Assembly (NCBI GenBank): GCA_036563615.1
Contig: DATCMB010000005.1
Coordinates: 1-62,669, forward strand
Length of the DNA stretch: 62,669 bases
Reading direction: 5' to 3'
From: Candidatus Binatia bacterium
GTDB taxonomy: Bacteria > Desulfobacterota > Binatia > UBA12015
Shown here: positions 8,396 to 17,884 of the stretch, piece by piece
Position numbering within the stretch: position 1 is the first letter of the stretch
Layout: every line of letters begins with the position of its first letter
Notes under the pieces: generated by a model
Seen by the model: the letters and a program-made list of their open reading frames with translations, nothing else
Database searches by the model: none
Told to the model about the DNA's origin: nothing
Translations under genes and position numbers: made by a program

Positions 8396-9079
8396 ATGGC
8401 CAAGACGATCCCCACTTCGGAACCCTACGCCTGGCCGTACGACGGCGACCTTCGTGTCGAGAACACGGCGCTGCTCGTCATCGACATGCAGACCGACTTC
8501 TGCGGCAAGGGCGGCTACGTCGATCTGATGGGCTACGACATCACGCCGATGCGCGCGTGCATCGAGCCCATCTCTGCGGTGCTGCGCGCGATGCGCGAGC
8601 GCGGCTTCACGATCATCCACACGCGCGAAGGCCATCGCCCCGACCTGTCGGACCTGCCCGAGAACAAGCGCTGGCGCTCGCGCCAGATCGGCGCCGGCAT
8701 CGGCGATCCCGGCCCGAAGGGGCGCATCCTCGTGCGCGGCGAGCCGGGTTGGGAGATCATCCCCGAGCTCGCGCCGCTGCCCGGCGAGTCGATCATCGAC
8801 AAGCCCGGCAAGGGCTCGTTCTACGCGACCGACCTCGAGATGCTGCTGCGCTTGCGCGGCATCCGGAACCTGGTCTTGACGGGCATCACGACCGACGTGT
8901 GCGTGCACACGACGATGCGCGACGCGAACGACCGCGGCTTCGAGTGCCTCCTGCTCTTCGACTGCTGCGCGGCGACCGACATGGGCAATCACCGCGCGGC
9001 GCTGCACATGATCAAGATGCAGGGCGGCGTGTTCGGCGCGGTCGCGGACTCGCGAAGCTTCCTCGAGGCGATCGCGTGA
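8396..9079 (+). CDS. Isochorismatase-family cysteine hydrolase, biuret-hydrolase-like
   Basis: 227-residue cysteine hydrolase. The catalytic triad is visible: Asp30 in [10 protein letters not shown], Lys139 in DKPGKGSF and Cys169 in [18 protein letters not shown]. The cis-peptide preceding the Cys (GITTDVC) is typical. The segment [13 protein letters not shown]...[19 protein letters not shown] resembles biuret amidohydrolase/ureidoacrylate-type members more than true isochorismatases, suggesting C-N bond hydrolysis of a small ureide in the cytoplasm. GAGGGA precedes the ATG at 8396; an upstream in-frame ATG at 8378 overlaps the previous stop and is possible. The exact substrate cannot be read from sequence. 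Confidence 0.83.
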   Translation: MAKTIPTSEPYAWPYDGDLRVENTALLVIDMQTDFCGKGGYVDLMGYDITPMRACIEPISAVLRAMRERGFTIIHTREGHRPDLSDLPENKRWRSRQIGAGIGDPGPKGRILVRGEPGWEIIPELAPLPGESIIDKPGKGSFYATDLEMLLRLRGIRNLVLTGITTDVCVHTTMRDANDRGFECLLLFDCCAATDMGNHRAALHMIKMQGGVFGAVADSRSFLEAIA

Positions 9080-9125
9080 GCGGCGCGCGCGCCGGGCGTG
9101 CACGCGGGCGCGGTGCGTTGGCGGC

Positions 9126-9821
9126 GTGACGAGCTGGTCTGCCGATCCGGACGCGCTGCGCGACCGCATCGCCGTGGTCGCCGGCGCGACGCGCGGGGCG
9201 GGACGCGGCATCGCAGCGGCGCTCGGAGAAGCCGGCGCGACGGTGCTCTGCACCGGGCGCAGCAGCCGCTCGCGCGCGCTGCGCTCCGACTACGATCGCC
9301 CCGAGACGATCGAGGAGAGCGCCGAGCTCGTGACCTCGCTCGGCGGCGTAGGCATCCCCTTCGTCGTCGATCACCTCGACCCCGCGCAGGTCCGTCGACT
9401 CGCCGAGCAGGTCCGCGATCGCTTCGGCCACATCGACGTCGTGGTGAACGACATCTGGGGCGCGGAGGAGCTCAAGGGCGGCCCGCCCGACTGGAACAAG
9501 CCGATCTGGCAGCACGATCTCGACAAGGGACTGCGCCTCCTCCGCCTCGCGATCGACACCCACCTCGTCACCTCGCATCACCTGCTGCCGCTCCTGATCG
9601 AGCGCCCGGGAGGCCTGCTCGTCGAGGTCACGGATGGAACGCGCGACGACAACGCCTCACGCTACCGGATCTCGACGTTCTACGACCTCGCGAAGGTGGC
9701 GGTGAATCGGCTCGCGTTCTCGGCGGGACACGAGCTCGCGCCGCACGGCGCCACCGCGGTGGCGATCACGCCGGGCTGGCTGCGCTCGGAGATGATGCTC
9801 GACAATTACAAAGTCCGTTAG
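9126..9821 (+). CDS. Short-chain dehydrogenase/reductase, C-terminally truncated
   Basis: 231 residues from a GTG start. The Rossmann nucleotide site is VVAGATRGAGRGIA (about 17-30) and the catalytic pair is YDLAK (about 184-188); the usual catalytic Ser before it is replaced by Thr/Asp-containing VTDGTR. Homologues of this type run ~60 residues further after the SEMMLDN segment. Here the frame stops at TAG after NYKVR, and the next in-frame codons still read DNWRTA, which resembles the family continuation (EENWRDA). The stop therefore appears to replace a Glu-like codon, and the rest of the tail is gone. The product probably lacks the substrate-lid region and may be inactive. The gene follows the isochorismatase-like gene by 46 bp. 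Confidence 0.75.
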   Translation: MTSWSADPDALRDRIAVVAGATRGAGRGIAAALGEAGATVLCTGRSSRSRALRSDYDRPETIEESAELVTSLGGVGIPFVVDHLDPAQVRRLAEQVRDRFGHIDVVVNDIWGAEELKGGPPDWNKPIWQHDLDKGLRLLRLAIDTHLVTSHHLLPLLIERPGGLLVEVTDGTRDDNASRYRISTFYDLAKVAVNRLAFSAGHELAPHGATAVAITPGWLRSEMMLDNYKVR

Positions 9822-9868
9822 GACAACTGGCGCACTGCGAACGCGCCGCCGGGATTCGCGTCCGGCGC

Positions 9869-10501
9869 TCAGCGCTGGATCGTCGGTCCCTGCGGGCACG
9901 CCGAGAGGAACTCCGGGACCGACTCGTGCACGTACGGCAGGTTCTCGAAATTACGGTCGCCGGGCTTCGACTGAATCATGTAGGCCCAGTGGCTCAGCGT
10001 CCCGCCCAGCGCCGGAGCGGTCATCTGGTTGACCATCGTCCACTGTCCGCCCTTGCGCACCATGGTGCCGAGCGGCGTGTTGATCACCTCGCCGGTCGTC
10101 GCGTCGTACATGGTCATGTGGACGCGGCCCTCCGGCGTGACCTGCCCGAGCACGAATTGACAGGACGTGAACTGCAGCTGCGACAGCTTCACGCCCACGA
10201 TCCCGGTGAAGTAGCCGTTGAAGTAGTCCGTCAAGTGAAAGACGGTCTGGCCGCGCGCGACCGCGAACGTGTTCGATTCGGTGTTGTGGTAGACCGAGTA
10301 GATCCCGTTCTGCGGCACGATCCAGTAGGTGTCCTTGAACCAGGCCCACCGGTTGTAGTCGAAGACCGGCTCCCGCGTCGGTAGCGGCGTGACCGGCGTC
10401 ATGGTGGGTGCGTCATTCGCCGCCGACGACGGAGGGACGGCTGCGGAGCCCACCAGCATCGCGAGCGCGAGCACGAACGAGAGCGAACGGGTTCGAATCA
10501 T
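9869..10501 (-). CDS. Secreted protein of unknown function
   Basis: 210 residues. Residues 1-28 form a Sec signal (SFVLALAMLVGSAAVPPSSAA). The mature protein is rich in aromatic residues and beta-strand patterns (FDYNRWAWFKDTYWIVPQNGIYSVYHN, TVFHLTDYFNGYFTGIVGVKLS, GRVHMTMYDATTGEVINTPLGTMV) and has one cysteine pair (Cys149/Cys201 region). No family is recognised. The look is that of a small periplasmic or extracellular beta-rich domain. GGGAGG precedes the ATG with a 5-nt gap. It is convergent with the truncated SDR, whose lost tail would have extended into this gene's 3' end, so this junction may mark a rearrangement. Confidence 0.72.
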   Translation of the reverse strand: MIRTRSLSFVLALAMLVGSAAVPPSSAANDAPTMTPVTPLPTREPVFDYNRWAWFKDTYWIVPQNGIYSVYHNTESNTFAVARGQTVFHLTDYFNGYFTGIVGVKLSQLQFTSCQFVLGQVTPEGRVHMTMYDATTGEVINTPLGTMVRKGGQWTMVNQMTAPALGGTLSHWAYMIQSKPGDRNFENLPYVHESVPEFLSACPQGPTIQR

Positions 10502-10737
10502 GTGAGCCTCCCAGGCTCTTTACGACCGAACGGGAGGCGTACTTGAGAAAAATTCCCTCCCACTCAGGGCGTCAAGCGCCACACGGAGTTCAGCGTGGCG
10601 CCCGATGGCTCGAGCGCGGAAACTCGTCTGGGCATGTCCCGCGACGCGGCCTTGTCAAGCACAATACAGCGAGGAAACGCGCATGCCGTCGCCACCGGTG
10701 TCACGCGTGACGGCTCGCGACCCGTGCCGAGCGCAGC

Positions 10738-11787
10738 CTAGAACCCATACACTTTCGCGAGCTCCGGGTCGCTCTCCGCGAGCTTCTTCGCCAGATCCAC
10801 CATCACCTGGCACTGCTTGAACGTCGCGTCGTCCTGCATCTTGCCGTCGATCATCACCGCACCCGTGCCGTCGCCCATCTCGGCGATGACGCGCTTCGCC
10901 CACAGAACCTCCTCGGCGGGCGGGCTGAACACGCGGCGCGCGATGTCGATCTGCACGGGGTGCAGGCTCCACGCACCGACGCAGCCGAGCAGGAAGGCGT
11001 TCCGGAACTGATCCTCGCAGGCGACCGTGTCCTGGATGTCGCCGAACGGACCGTAGTACGGCAGGATGCCGTACGTGTTGCAGGCGTCGACCATGCGCGC
11101 GAGCGTGTAGTGCCAGAGGTCCTGCTGCACGGCGGGACGCGGCGCGTCGGGGTTCGCGGGATCGGGATCGGCGCGCACGACGTAGCCGGGGTGACCGCCG
11201 CCGACGCGCGTCGTCTTCATGCGTCGCGACGCGGCGAGGTCCGCGGGGCCGAGCGACAGACCCTGCATGCGCGGGCTCGCGGCGCAGATCTCCTCGACGT
11301 TCGCGACCCCGGTCGCGGTCTCGAGGATCGCGTGCAGCAGCAGCGGCTTCTTGAGACCGGCGCGCGCCTCGAGCTGCGCGACGAGACGATCCACGTAGTG
11401 GATGTCCCACGGCCCCTCGACCTTGGGGATCATGATGACGTCGAGGCGGTCGCCGATCTGGGTGACGAGCTGGATCAGGTCGTCGAGCACCCACGGCGAG
11501 TCGAGGCTGTTGACGCGCGTCCAGAGCTGGCAGTTCCCGAAGTCGGTCTCGCGCGCGATCTTGATCAACCCCTCGCGCGCCGCGACCTTGCGGTCGCTCG
11601 GGACCGCGTCCTCGAGGTTGCCGAGCAGCACGTCGCACTTCTTCGCGAGGTCCCCGACCTTGGCGGCCATCTTCGGATTGCTCGGGTCGAAGAAGTGGAT
11701 CATCCGCGACGGGCGGAACGGGATCTCGCGCGGCGGTTGCGGCGCGCCGATCGCGAGCGGCTTGAAGAAATCCTTCGGGCTGCGCAT
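10738..11787 (-). CDS. HpcH/HpaI aldolase family, malyl-CoA/beta-methylmalyl-CoA lyase-like
   Basis: 349 residues from an ATG preceded by GGCAGGAG. A TIM-barrel CitE/malyl-CoA lyase pattern is seen: [20 protein letters not shown] (Mg/CoA region), [24 protein letters not shown] (basic and acidic residues on adjacent strands), [34 protein letters not shown], and near the C-terminus [22 protein letters not shown]. This is the order found in Mcl1-type lyases that split (S)-malyl-CoA or beta-methylmalyl-CoA into glyoxylate and an acyl-CoA. Other lyases of the family cannot be excluded. It is divergent from an LLM oxidoreductase, with ~160 bp between starts, and could feed acyl-CoA degradation. Confidence 0.82.
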   Translation of the reverse strand: MRSPKDFFKPLAIGAPQPPREIPFRPSRMIHFFDPSNPKMAAKVGDLAKKCDVLLGNLEDAVPSDRKVAAREGLIKIARETDFGNCQLWTRVNSLDSPWVLDDLIQLVTQIGDRLDVIMIPKVEGPWDIHYVDRLVAQLEARAGLKKPLLLHAILETATGVANVEEICAASPRMQGLSLGPADLAASRRMKTTRVGGGHPGYVVRADPDPANPDAPRPAVQQDLWHYTLARMVDACNTYGILPYYGPFGDIQDTVACEDQFRNAFLLGCVGAWSLHPVQIDIARRVFSPPAEEVLWAKRVIAEMGDGTGAVMIDGKMQDDATFKQCQVMVDLAKKLAESDPELAKVYGF

Positions 11788-11946
11788 GGCTTCGACTCCT
11801 GCCGTCGATGGTGAGCGCGCAACGATACCAACCCGACGAGCGCGCAGGAAGGTGAGTCCGACGAACCGCGCCGACGCCTCGCGACCGTTGCGCTGCGCGC
11901 AGCGAGGGCGATGGAGCGTCGGCGTCGTTGCGCTATACGGGATCCG

Positions 11947-12894
11947 ATGGCGAGCAAGAGCATTCGATTCGGTGTCACGCTGCCGCAGATCAAGCGCTCC
12001 TGGCAGGAGGCGCGCGACGCGGCGCTCGAGATCGAGCGTCTCGGCTTCGACTCGGCGTGGGTTTGCGACCACATGTATGGCGTGCCGATGCCGAACCTGC
12101 CGATCTTCGAGGCGTGGAGCGAGCTCGCGGCGGTGGCGGCGATCACCGAGCGCGTCGAGCTCGGCACGCTGGTCACGCCGCCGTTCTTCCGCAACCCGGC
12201 GGTGCTGGCGAAGCAGCTCGCGACCATCGATCACATCTCGGGCGGACGCGTCATCGCCGGGCTCGGCGCGGGCTGGTTCTCGTCCGAGTTCGAGGGCTAC
12301 GGCCTGCCCTTCCCTTCGGTCCGCGAGCGACTGCGCGCGCTCGACGAGACCTGCGAGATCTTGACGCGTCTCTGGACCGAGCCGAGCGTCACGTTCGCAG
12401 GCAGGCACTTCAAGCTGCAGGACGCGGTCTGCGAGCCGAAGCCGATCCGGCGCCCGCCGATCCTGATCGGCGGCGGCGGCGAGCGCGTGCTGATGGGCAT
12501 CGCCGTCAAGCATGCGCAGATGTGGAACAACCTCGCCGCGTTCCAGCACGAGCTCGCGCGCAAGGTGGAGGCGCTCAAGCGCCGCTGCGACGAGCTCGGC
12601 CGCGACTTCGACGACATCGAGGTGTCGCAGCAGTGCGTCGTCGTGATCGCGCCGGACGACGCGGCGGCGCGCGCCGCGCTCGAGAAGGCGGGACGCATCT
12701 ACGGCGGCCACATGGGCGCCGCGCTCGAGGAGCACGGCATCTGGGGCACGCCGCCGCAGGTGATCGAGCGCATCGAGCGCCACGTGAAGCTCGGCTGCCG
12801 CGGCTTCGTCATCGAGTTCTTCGGCCGCGACATCCGCGAGCCCGCGCGGCTCTTCGCCGAGAAGGTGCTGCCCGCGTTCCGAGCTGCTAGCTGA
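11947..12894 (+). CDS. LLM-class (luciferase-like) flavin/F420-dependent oxidoreductase
   Basis: 315-residue TIM-barrel oxidoreductase. Family markers in order: [91 protein letters not shown], and [25 protein letters not shown] (cofactor phosphate region). The ATG at 11947 is chosen because the fold begins directly after it. The pattern fits F420-dependent members used in xenobiotic and lipid metabolism, but FMN use cannot be excluded. The following gene starts 7 bp after its stop, so the pair is likely co-transcribed. Confidence 0.84.
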   Translation: MASKSIRFGVTLPQIKRSWQEARDAALEIERLGFDSAWVCDHMYGVPMPNLPIFEAWSELAAVAAITERVELGTLVTPPFFRNPAVLAKQLATIDHISGGRVIAGLGAGWFSSEFEGYGLPFPSVRERLRALDETCEILTRLWTEPSVTFAGRHFKLQDAVCEPKPIRRPPILIGGGGERVLMGIAVKHAQMWNNLAAFQHELARKVEALKRRCDELGRDFDDIEVSQQCVVVIAPDDAAARAALEKAGRIYGGHMGAALEEHGIWGTPPQVIERIERHVKLGCRGFVIEFFGRDIREPARLFAEKVLPAFRAAS

Positions 12895-12901
12895 CCCGAC
12901 C

Positions 12902-13510
12902 ATGAGCGCCCAGACCAAGATCCAGGACCTGCTCCGCGCCCCGTCGCTCGACTGCGCGGCGATCGCGGAGGTGTTCGAGAGCGCGACGCCGCCCGAGCGC
13001 GTCGCCATCACCGAGTCGATCGACGGCGCGACGCAGGCGAAGCTCTGGGAGGCCGCCGAAGGCCGCGGGGTGACGATCGAGGAGATGGTGCCGCGCTCGC
13101 TCGGACCCCTGCGCCCGGTGATCTTCCACGGCAAGAACTCGCTGCCGGCGTTCACGCGCTTCCAGAAGCGCTTCTGCCGTCCGTCGTCGCTCGAGCGCGA
13201 CGAGCTCTGGGGCTACAACTACCAGCCGACCAAGTGGCTCGCGCCGCTCACCGGCCCCGGTTACTTCGTCGCCTACGACTCGCCGAACGCGCTCGGCAGC
13301 GTCGCCATCGACTACACGCGGATCCCGCCGGCGAAGCCCGCGGGGTGGCCGGAGATCGTCGACAACACGTTCCGGCTGTCGCGCTTCATCTACAACGGCA
13401 CGATCGACTACCTGCGCCGGGTCTCGGAGCATCTGCTGATCGGCCGCGCGACGCGCGCCGGCAAGGAGATGCCGAACTACTTCCTGCTCTGCCGCGAGGA
13501 TCCGACCTGA
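12902..13510 (+). CDS. Conserved-looking protein of unknown function
   Basis: 202-residue soluble protein starting 7 bp after the LLM gene. No known domain is recognised. The N-terminal ~70 residues are helical (an [24 protein letters not shown] segment). The remainder has a strand-rich, aromatic pattern ([39 protein letters not shown]), then [37 protein letters not shown]. Lack of signal peptide or membrane segments suggests a cytoplasmic protein. The tight link to the oxidoreductase suggests a shared pathway, perhaps an accessory or lipocalin-like binding protein; that is a guess. Confidence 0.7.
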   Translation: MSAQTKIQDLLRAPSLDCAAIAEVFESATPPERVAITESIDGATQAKLWEAAEGRGVTIEEMVPRSLGPLRPVIFHGKNSLPAFTRFQKRFCRPSSLERDELWGYNYQPTKWLAPLTGPGYFVAYDSPNALGSVAIDYTRIPPAKPAGWPEIVDNTFRLSRFIYNGTIDYLRRVSEHLLIGRATRAGKEMPNYFLLCREDPT

Positions 13511-13543
13511 CGCCCCGACCGACGCGAAGCTAGGAGGACGCGC

Positions 13544-14416
13544 ATGACGACGCTCGCCGCCAGCGGCCCGAATGCGGAGCAGATCCGCTACTGGAACGAG
13601 CTCGCCGGTCCGCGGTGGGTGAGCTTCCAGGCGGCGCTCGACGCGCAGCTTGGATGGCTCGGCGAGCGCACGATGGACCGCGCCGCGATCGCGAGCGGCG
13701 AATCCGTGCTCGACGTCGGCTGCGGCTGCGGCGCGACGTCGCTCGAGCTCGCGCGGCGGGTCGGCCCCACCGGACGCGTCCTTGGCCTCGACATCTCGGG
13801 GCCGATGCTCGAGGTCGCCCGCGAGCGCGCGCGCGGCGCCGGCGCAACGAACGTCTCGTTCGCGCTCGCCGACGCGCAGACGCACGCGCTCGAGCAGGCG
13901 GCGTTCGACGTCGTCTTCTCGCGCTTCGGCGTCATGTTCTTCGCCGAGCCGACGGAAGCCTTCGCCAACCTGCGGCGCGCGCTGCGCGCGGGCGGACGGC
14001 TCGCCTTCGTCTGCTGGCAGGCGCTCGCGAAGAACCCGTGGTTCGCCGTGCCGCTCGCCGCGGTCGCGCAGCACGTCACGCTGCCGCCCCCGCCGGCGCC
14101 GGGCGCACCGGGCCCGTTCGCCTTCGCCGACCCGGAGCGCGTGCGCGGCATCCTCGACGGCGCCGGCTTCGCCGACGTCGCCTTCGAGCCCGTCGTCGAG
14201 ACGATCACGCTCGGCGCGCCGGGCAGCACGATCGATCAGGCCGTCGACTTCATCCTGCAGATGGGTCCGGCGGGAGCGGCGCTGCGCGAGGCCGGCGGCG
14301 ACGCCAAGGAGCGCGTCGTGCCCGCGGTGCGCGAGGCGCTCGAGCCGTACGCGGGTCCGCACGGCGTGCGCCTCGAGTGCGCGGCCTGGATCGTGACGGC
14401 GCGCAACGCCGGCTGA
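13544..14416 (+). CDS. Class I SAM-dependent methyltransferase
   Basis: 290 residues. The start follows AGGAGG at ideal spacing. Motif I is VLDVGCGCGATSLELA (about 65-80), the acidic residue is in LGLDISGPML, and motif IV/post-I follow as FDVVFSRFGVMFFAEP. The N-terminal QIRYWNELAGPRWVSFQAALDAQL is a recurrent opening of a Methyltransf_11/25-type clade. Residues 190-270 form a helical cap with substrate-specific content. The acceptor is unknown. It lies 33 bp after the unknown gene and may end a three-gene run (LLM, unknown, methyltransferase). Confidence 0.82.
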   Translation: MTTLAASGPNAEQIRYWNELAGPRWVSFQAALDAQLGWLGERTMDRAAIASGESVLDVGCGCGATSLELARRVGPTGRVLGLDISGPMLEVARERARGAGATNVSFALADAQTHALEQAAFDVVFSRFGVMFFAEPTEAFANLRRALRAGGRLAFVCWQALAKNPWFAVPLAAVAQHVTLPPPPAPGAPGPFAFADPERVRGILDGAGFADVAFEPVVETITLGAPGSTIDQAVDFILQMGPAGAALREAGGDAKERVVPAVREALEPYAGPHGVRLECAAWIVTARNAG

Positions 14417-14463
14417 GCGCGGTCAGGTCGCGCGTCCCGCGGCGCGCGGAATGGAGCGAGCAC

Positions 14464-14488
14464 GGGCGCCCCGGCACGCCGGGCGCTT
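14464..14488. terminator. GC hairpin between convergent genes
   Basis: GCGCCCCGG (14466-14474) pairs with CCGGGCGC (14479-14486) with one bulged C and a short loop. It sits in the 80-bp gap between the rightward methyltransferase and the leftward sulfatase-fold gene, so it could terminate both. No clear T-run follows. Confidence 0.4.
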
Positions 14489-14497
14489 ACCCTTCGC

Positions 14498-15979
14498 TCA
14501 CTCGATGTACCCGAGCGCGCGCAGCATGTCCTGCGTCCGCTCGTCGAGCTGCCTGAGATCGGTCTTGCCCGTCCCCTTGTAGCGCGGCGTCTCGCGCAGC
14601 CACGTGGCGAGCGTCGTCTCGAGCTCGGCTGCGATCTCGGGATGCTCGGCGCGGACGTCGCGCTCCTCCTTGGGGTCGCGCGACAGATCGTAGAGCTCGA
14701 GCTCCTTGCGTCCGAGCCAGGCGCGATCCCCCGCGGCGCGCAGGTGGACGAGCTTCCACGCTCCCTTGCGCACCGAGAGCTGCGACGGCGTGAGCTTGCC
14801 CGACTCCATGAAGACGTAGCGCGGCCCGCCGTCGCGCGCGCCGTCGAGCAGCGGCACGAGGCTCGTGCCCTGCACGCCCTCCGGCACGGGCACGCCGGTC
14901 AGCGCCAGCACCGTCGGCATCAGGTCGAGCAGCCCGACCGGATGCTCGACGACCCGGCCCGCCTCGAGCCGTCCGTCGAGCACAAAGATCATCGGGATCG
15001 CGGCGTTGCTCTGGTAGGGCACGTTGCCGTGCTCGAGGTAGTAGCCGTTCTCGTCGAGGCTCTCGCCGTGGTCGGCGGTGAGGATCACCAGCGTGTCGCG
15101 CAGGACGCCGCGCTCCTTGAGCGCGGCGAGCAGCCGACCGAGCTGGTCGTCGAGGTAGCGCACCTCGCGGTCGTACTGCGTCTTGTAGAAGCCGAGGTCG
15201 TTCGACACCTCGCCGGTCGCGGGGTCGATCTGCAGCTGGTAGCGCGGCAGCGCCTCGACCGGCACCGGCTGCGACGCGTGCGCGCCGGCAAAGAGCTTCG
15301 CGTACTCGGGCGGCGGCACGTACGGCCCGTGCGGGTCGATGTAGTGGAGCCAGAGGAAGAACGGCGTCTCGCGTCCGCCGCCGAGCTCGTCGAGCACCGC
15401 GAGCCCCTGATCGGTGACGCGCGTCGCGTTGGTGAAGCGCTTCACGAGCCCCGGCCGGTTGCGGAAGACCTCGCTGCCGGTCTGGCGCAGCGCCTCGTCC
15501 GCCCACGACTCGACGAAGCGGTCGAAGCCCTGATCGAAGCCGAAGTTTTTTCCGAGATTGACGTTCGCGACCACCGCACCCGTCGCCCAGCCGGCGGCGC
15601 GCAGCGCTTCGGCGAGCGTGACGTGCTCCTCCGGCAGCGGCCGTCGCGGACGGAAGCGGATGCCATTCGTCCGCGGCTCCTTGCCGGTCACCATCGCGGC
15701 CATCGCCGGCCAGGTCTTGGGCCACGGCACGGTGACGTCGGCGAAGCGGACGCCGCGGCCAGCGAGCGCGTCGATCGTCGGCGTCGTCGGCAGCCGGTAG
15801 CCGTACGCGCCGACGCGGTCGGCGCGCAGCGTGTCGACGGTGATCAGCAGGACGTTGGGCCGCGCGGGCGCCGCGCGGGCACCGCCGCGCTCGCACGCGG
15901 CGAGCGCGACGCCCACGAGGAGCGCGACCAGGCAGACGGCGCGGCTTGCGAGCGAGAGCGGATGGCGCGTGGCGGACAT
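14498..15979 (-). CDS. Sulfatase/alkaline-phosphatase-superfamily lipoprotein with Thr-type nucleophile site
   Basis: 493 residues from an ATG at 15979 that opens directly on a lipoprotein signal (ALASR...VALLVGVALAAC lipobox). The domain begins RPNVLLITVDTLRADRVGAYGY (metal site intact), continues PWPKTWPAMAAMVTGK and VILTADHGESLDENGYYLEHG, and ends with SRDPKEERD and a C-terminal LGYIE, all sulfatase-fold features. In true sulfatases the third segment reads C/S-x-P-x-R; here the equivalent is Thr89-W-P-A-M. No formylglycine can form, but Thr could serve directly as nucleophile, as in phosphoethanolamine transferases and phosphonate hydrolases of the superfamily. Predicted to act at the periplasmic face on phosphodiester or sulfate-like substrates. 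Confidence 0.83.
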   Translation of the reverse strand: MSATRHPLSLASRAVCLVALLVGVALAACERGGARAAPARPNVLLITVDTLRADRVGAYGYRLPTTPTIDALAGRGVRFADVTVPWPKTWPAMAAMVTGKEPRTNGIRFRPRRPLPEEHVTLAEALRAAGWATGAVVANVNLGKNFGFDQGFDRFVESWADEALRQTGSEVFRNRPGLVKRFTNATRVTDQGLAVLDELGGGRETPFFLWLHYIDPHGPYVPPPEYAKLFAGAHASQPVPVEALPRYQLQIDPATGEVSNDLGFYKTQYDREVRYLDDQLGRLLAALKERGVLRDTLVILTADHGESLDENGYYLEHGNVPYQSNAAIPMIFVLDGRLEAGRVVEHPVGLLDLMPTVLALTGVPVPEGVQGTSLVPLLDGARDGGPRYVFMESGKLTPSQLSVRKGAWKLVHLRAAGDRAWLGRKELELYDLSRDPKEERDVRAEHPEIAAELETTLATWLRETPRYKGTGKTDLRQLDERTQDMLRALGYIE

Positions 15980-16088
15980 CGTTCGGGGCGACGGCTCGGG
16001 CGGGACGCGGCGCCGGCGGCGTCCGCGCTCGAGAGTGCATAGCGCGACGCGCGCGCGCGGACCATCCCGATTTCGCACCCGCCGCCGC

Positions 16089-17684
16089 TCACACCCCCTG
16101 CTCGCCCGCGGCGCGCGCGCGGTCGAGCATCGTCGCCCGGTCGCGCTCGACGTTGCGCGCGGCGCGCCACAGCAAGAGGGCCGCGATCACGTTCGCGAGC
16201 AGCGCGATCAGCATCGCGAGCCGCAGATCGCCGAGCGCGGCGCTCAGCCGACCGATGCCGTACGGCCCGAGCGCGAGCCCGATGAAGGTCACCGTCAGCA
16301 GGTACGCGGCCGACGCCGACGCGCGCATGCGCGGCAGCACGAGGTCCTGCACCGTCGACGCGCCCGGGCCGATCCACATCGCGCTCGCGAGCGACAGCGG
16401 CACGCTCAGCACGTAGACCAGCCAGGTGCTCTCGGTGGTCAGCAGCCAGATCGCGAACGGCGCCGGCGCGATGGCGGTCACGATGCCGACGAGGATGCGG
16501 CCGTCGGGTCGCAGGCGGTGCCAGCGGTCGGCGAGGACGCCGCCCAGCGTGACGCCGAGCCAGCCCGCCACCGCCGACGTGCCGCCGAGGATGAGACCGA
16601 CCTCCGCCTCGCTCGCGCCGTGCACGCGCACGAGGAACGGCGCCACCCAGAAGCCGAGCCCGTAGCCCGTGAAGGCGAGGAACGAGAAGCCGAGGTTCGA
16701 GCACGTGAGCGCCGGCGTGCGCAGGATGAGCGAGAACGCCGGACGGTCGCGCAACGCGAGCGCCTGCGCCCACGACACCGCAGCGTAGACGCCGATCCCG
16801 AGCGCGATCCACTGCGCGGGCGTTCCGAGCCACGCGGTGAGGAAAGCCGCGCCGACCGCGCACAGCGCGGCGGCAATGACGTTCCACGCGACGACGCGCG
16901 CGCCCGCGCGCTCGAGCACGAGGTGCAGCAGCGTGAGCGGCGGCACGACGGCGCGCAGCTCGCGTCCGAACTCGCGCCACGGGTGCGGCTCGGGCCGTGC
17001 GACGATGCCGTCCATCGCGCCGCGCACCGGCTCGCGCAGCGTCGCGACCCAGAGCGCGAGCAGCAGCCCCGGCAGCCCGACCGCGAGGAACGCGACCTGC
17101 CAGCCGTGCAGGCCAAGCGGCGGCTCGAGCCCCGCCCACGCCGAGTCCCAGCCGTCGACGATCAGCCCGCCGATGAAGAGCCCGAGACCCGCGCCGACGT
17201 AGATGCCGCTCGAGTAGATCGCGAGCGCCGTCGCGCGGCGCGCGGGCGGGAAGGTGTCGGAGAGCAGCGAGAACGCGGCCGGCGACGCGCTCGCCTCCCC
17301 GACGCCGACGCCGATGCGCGCCGCGGCGAGCTGGCCGAAGTTGCGCGCGAGCCCGGAGAGCGCGGTCATCGCGCTCCAGAACGCGAGCCCGATCGCGATC
17401 AGCTTCCGGCGGTCCCAGACGTCCGCCAGGCGTCCGAGCGGGATGCCGAACACGGCATAGAACACCGCGAAGGCGGTGCCGTAGAGAAAGCCGATGTGCG
17501 CGTCGGTGACGCCGAGGTGCGCCTTGATGCGCTCGGCGAGGATCGAGACGATCTGCCGGTCGAGGAAGTTGAAGACGTAGACCAAGACCAGGACGAAAAG
17601 CACATAATTCGCGTACGGTCCTGGCTCGCTCGCGGTGCTTCGCTGCTCCGGCGTGACTCCGGCGTCGCTCTCGTTCGCGCGCAC
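16089..17684 (-). CDS. MFS transporter, Spinster-like
   Basis: 531 residues, starting at a GTG with GGAGGGG upstream. Twelve or so hydrophobic helices are seen. The first, YVLFVLVLVYVFNFLDRQIVSILAERIKAHLGVTDAHIGFLYG, and the loop GRLADVWDRRKLIAIG (motif A) are typical of Spns/MFS_1 carriers, as is ARIGVGVGEASASPAAFSLLSDTFPPARRATALAIYSSG (motif C region). A long cytoplasmic loop sits around 230-280 and the second half repeats motif A as LGGVLADRWHRLRPDGRILVG. Such carriers move lipids or small organic molecules through the inner membrane; the cargo is unknown. It is divergent from an EamA transporter, with ~200 bp between starts. Confidence 0.84.
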   Translation of the reverse strand: MRANESDAGVTPEQRSTASEPGPYANYVLFVLVLVYVFNFLDRQIVSILAERIKAHLGVTDAHIGFLYGTAFAVFYAVFGIPLGRLADVWDRRKLIAIGLAFWSAMTALSGLARNFGQLAAARIGVGVGEASASPAAFSLLSDTFPPARRATALAIYSSGIYVGAGLGLFIGGLIVDGWDSAWAGLEPPLGLHGWQVAFLAVGLPGLLLALWVATLREPVRGAMDGIVARPEPHPWREFGRELRAVVPPLTLLHLVLERAGARVVAWNVIAAALCAVGAAFLTAWLGTPAQWIALGIGVYAAVSWAQALALRDRPAFSLILRTPALTCSNLGFSFLAFTGYGLGFWVAPFLVRVHGASEAEVGLILGGTSAVAGWLGVTLGGVLADRWHRLRPDGRILVGIVTAIAPAPFAIWLLTTESTWLVYVLSVPLSLASAMWIGPGASTVQDLVLPRMRASASAAYLLTVTFIGLALGPYGIGRLSAALGDLRLAMLIALLANVIAALLLWRAARNVERDRATMLDRARAAGEQGV

Positions 17685-17884
17685 GCTGCCCCTCCGCTCG
17701 GTTGCTCGTACGGCGTGCGCGCTCGCGAGGCGCGCGCCGTCGGGGCCCCGTTGGAGCACAGCTCGGCCTCCGGCGAAAGAGCTTCGCCTCGCGGCGTCGA
17801 CCGCGCGCGAGAGCGCGCCTGCCACGTGGGAAGAAACGCGACTCCTGGCATCGTGCGGCGCGATGCGGCAATACGACCCGACCG

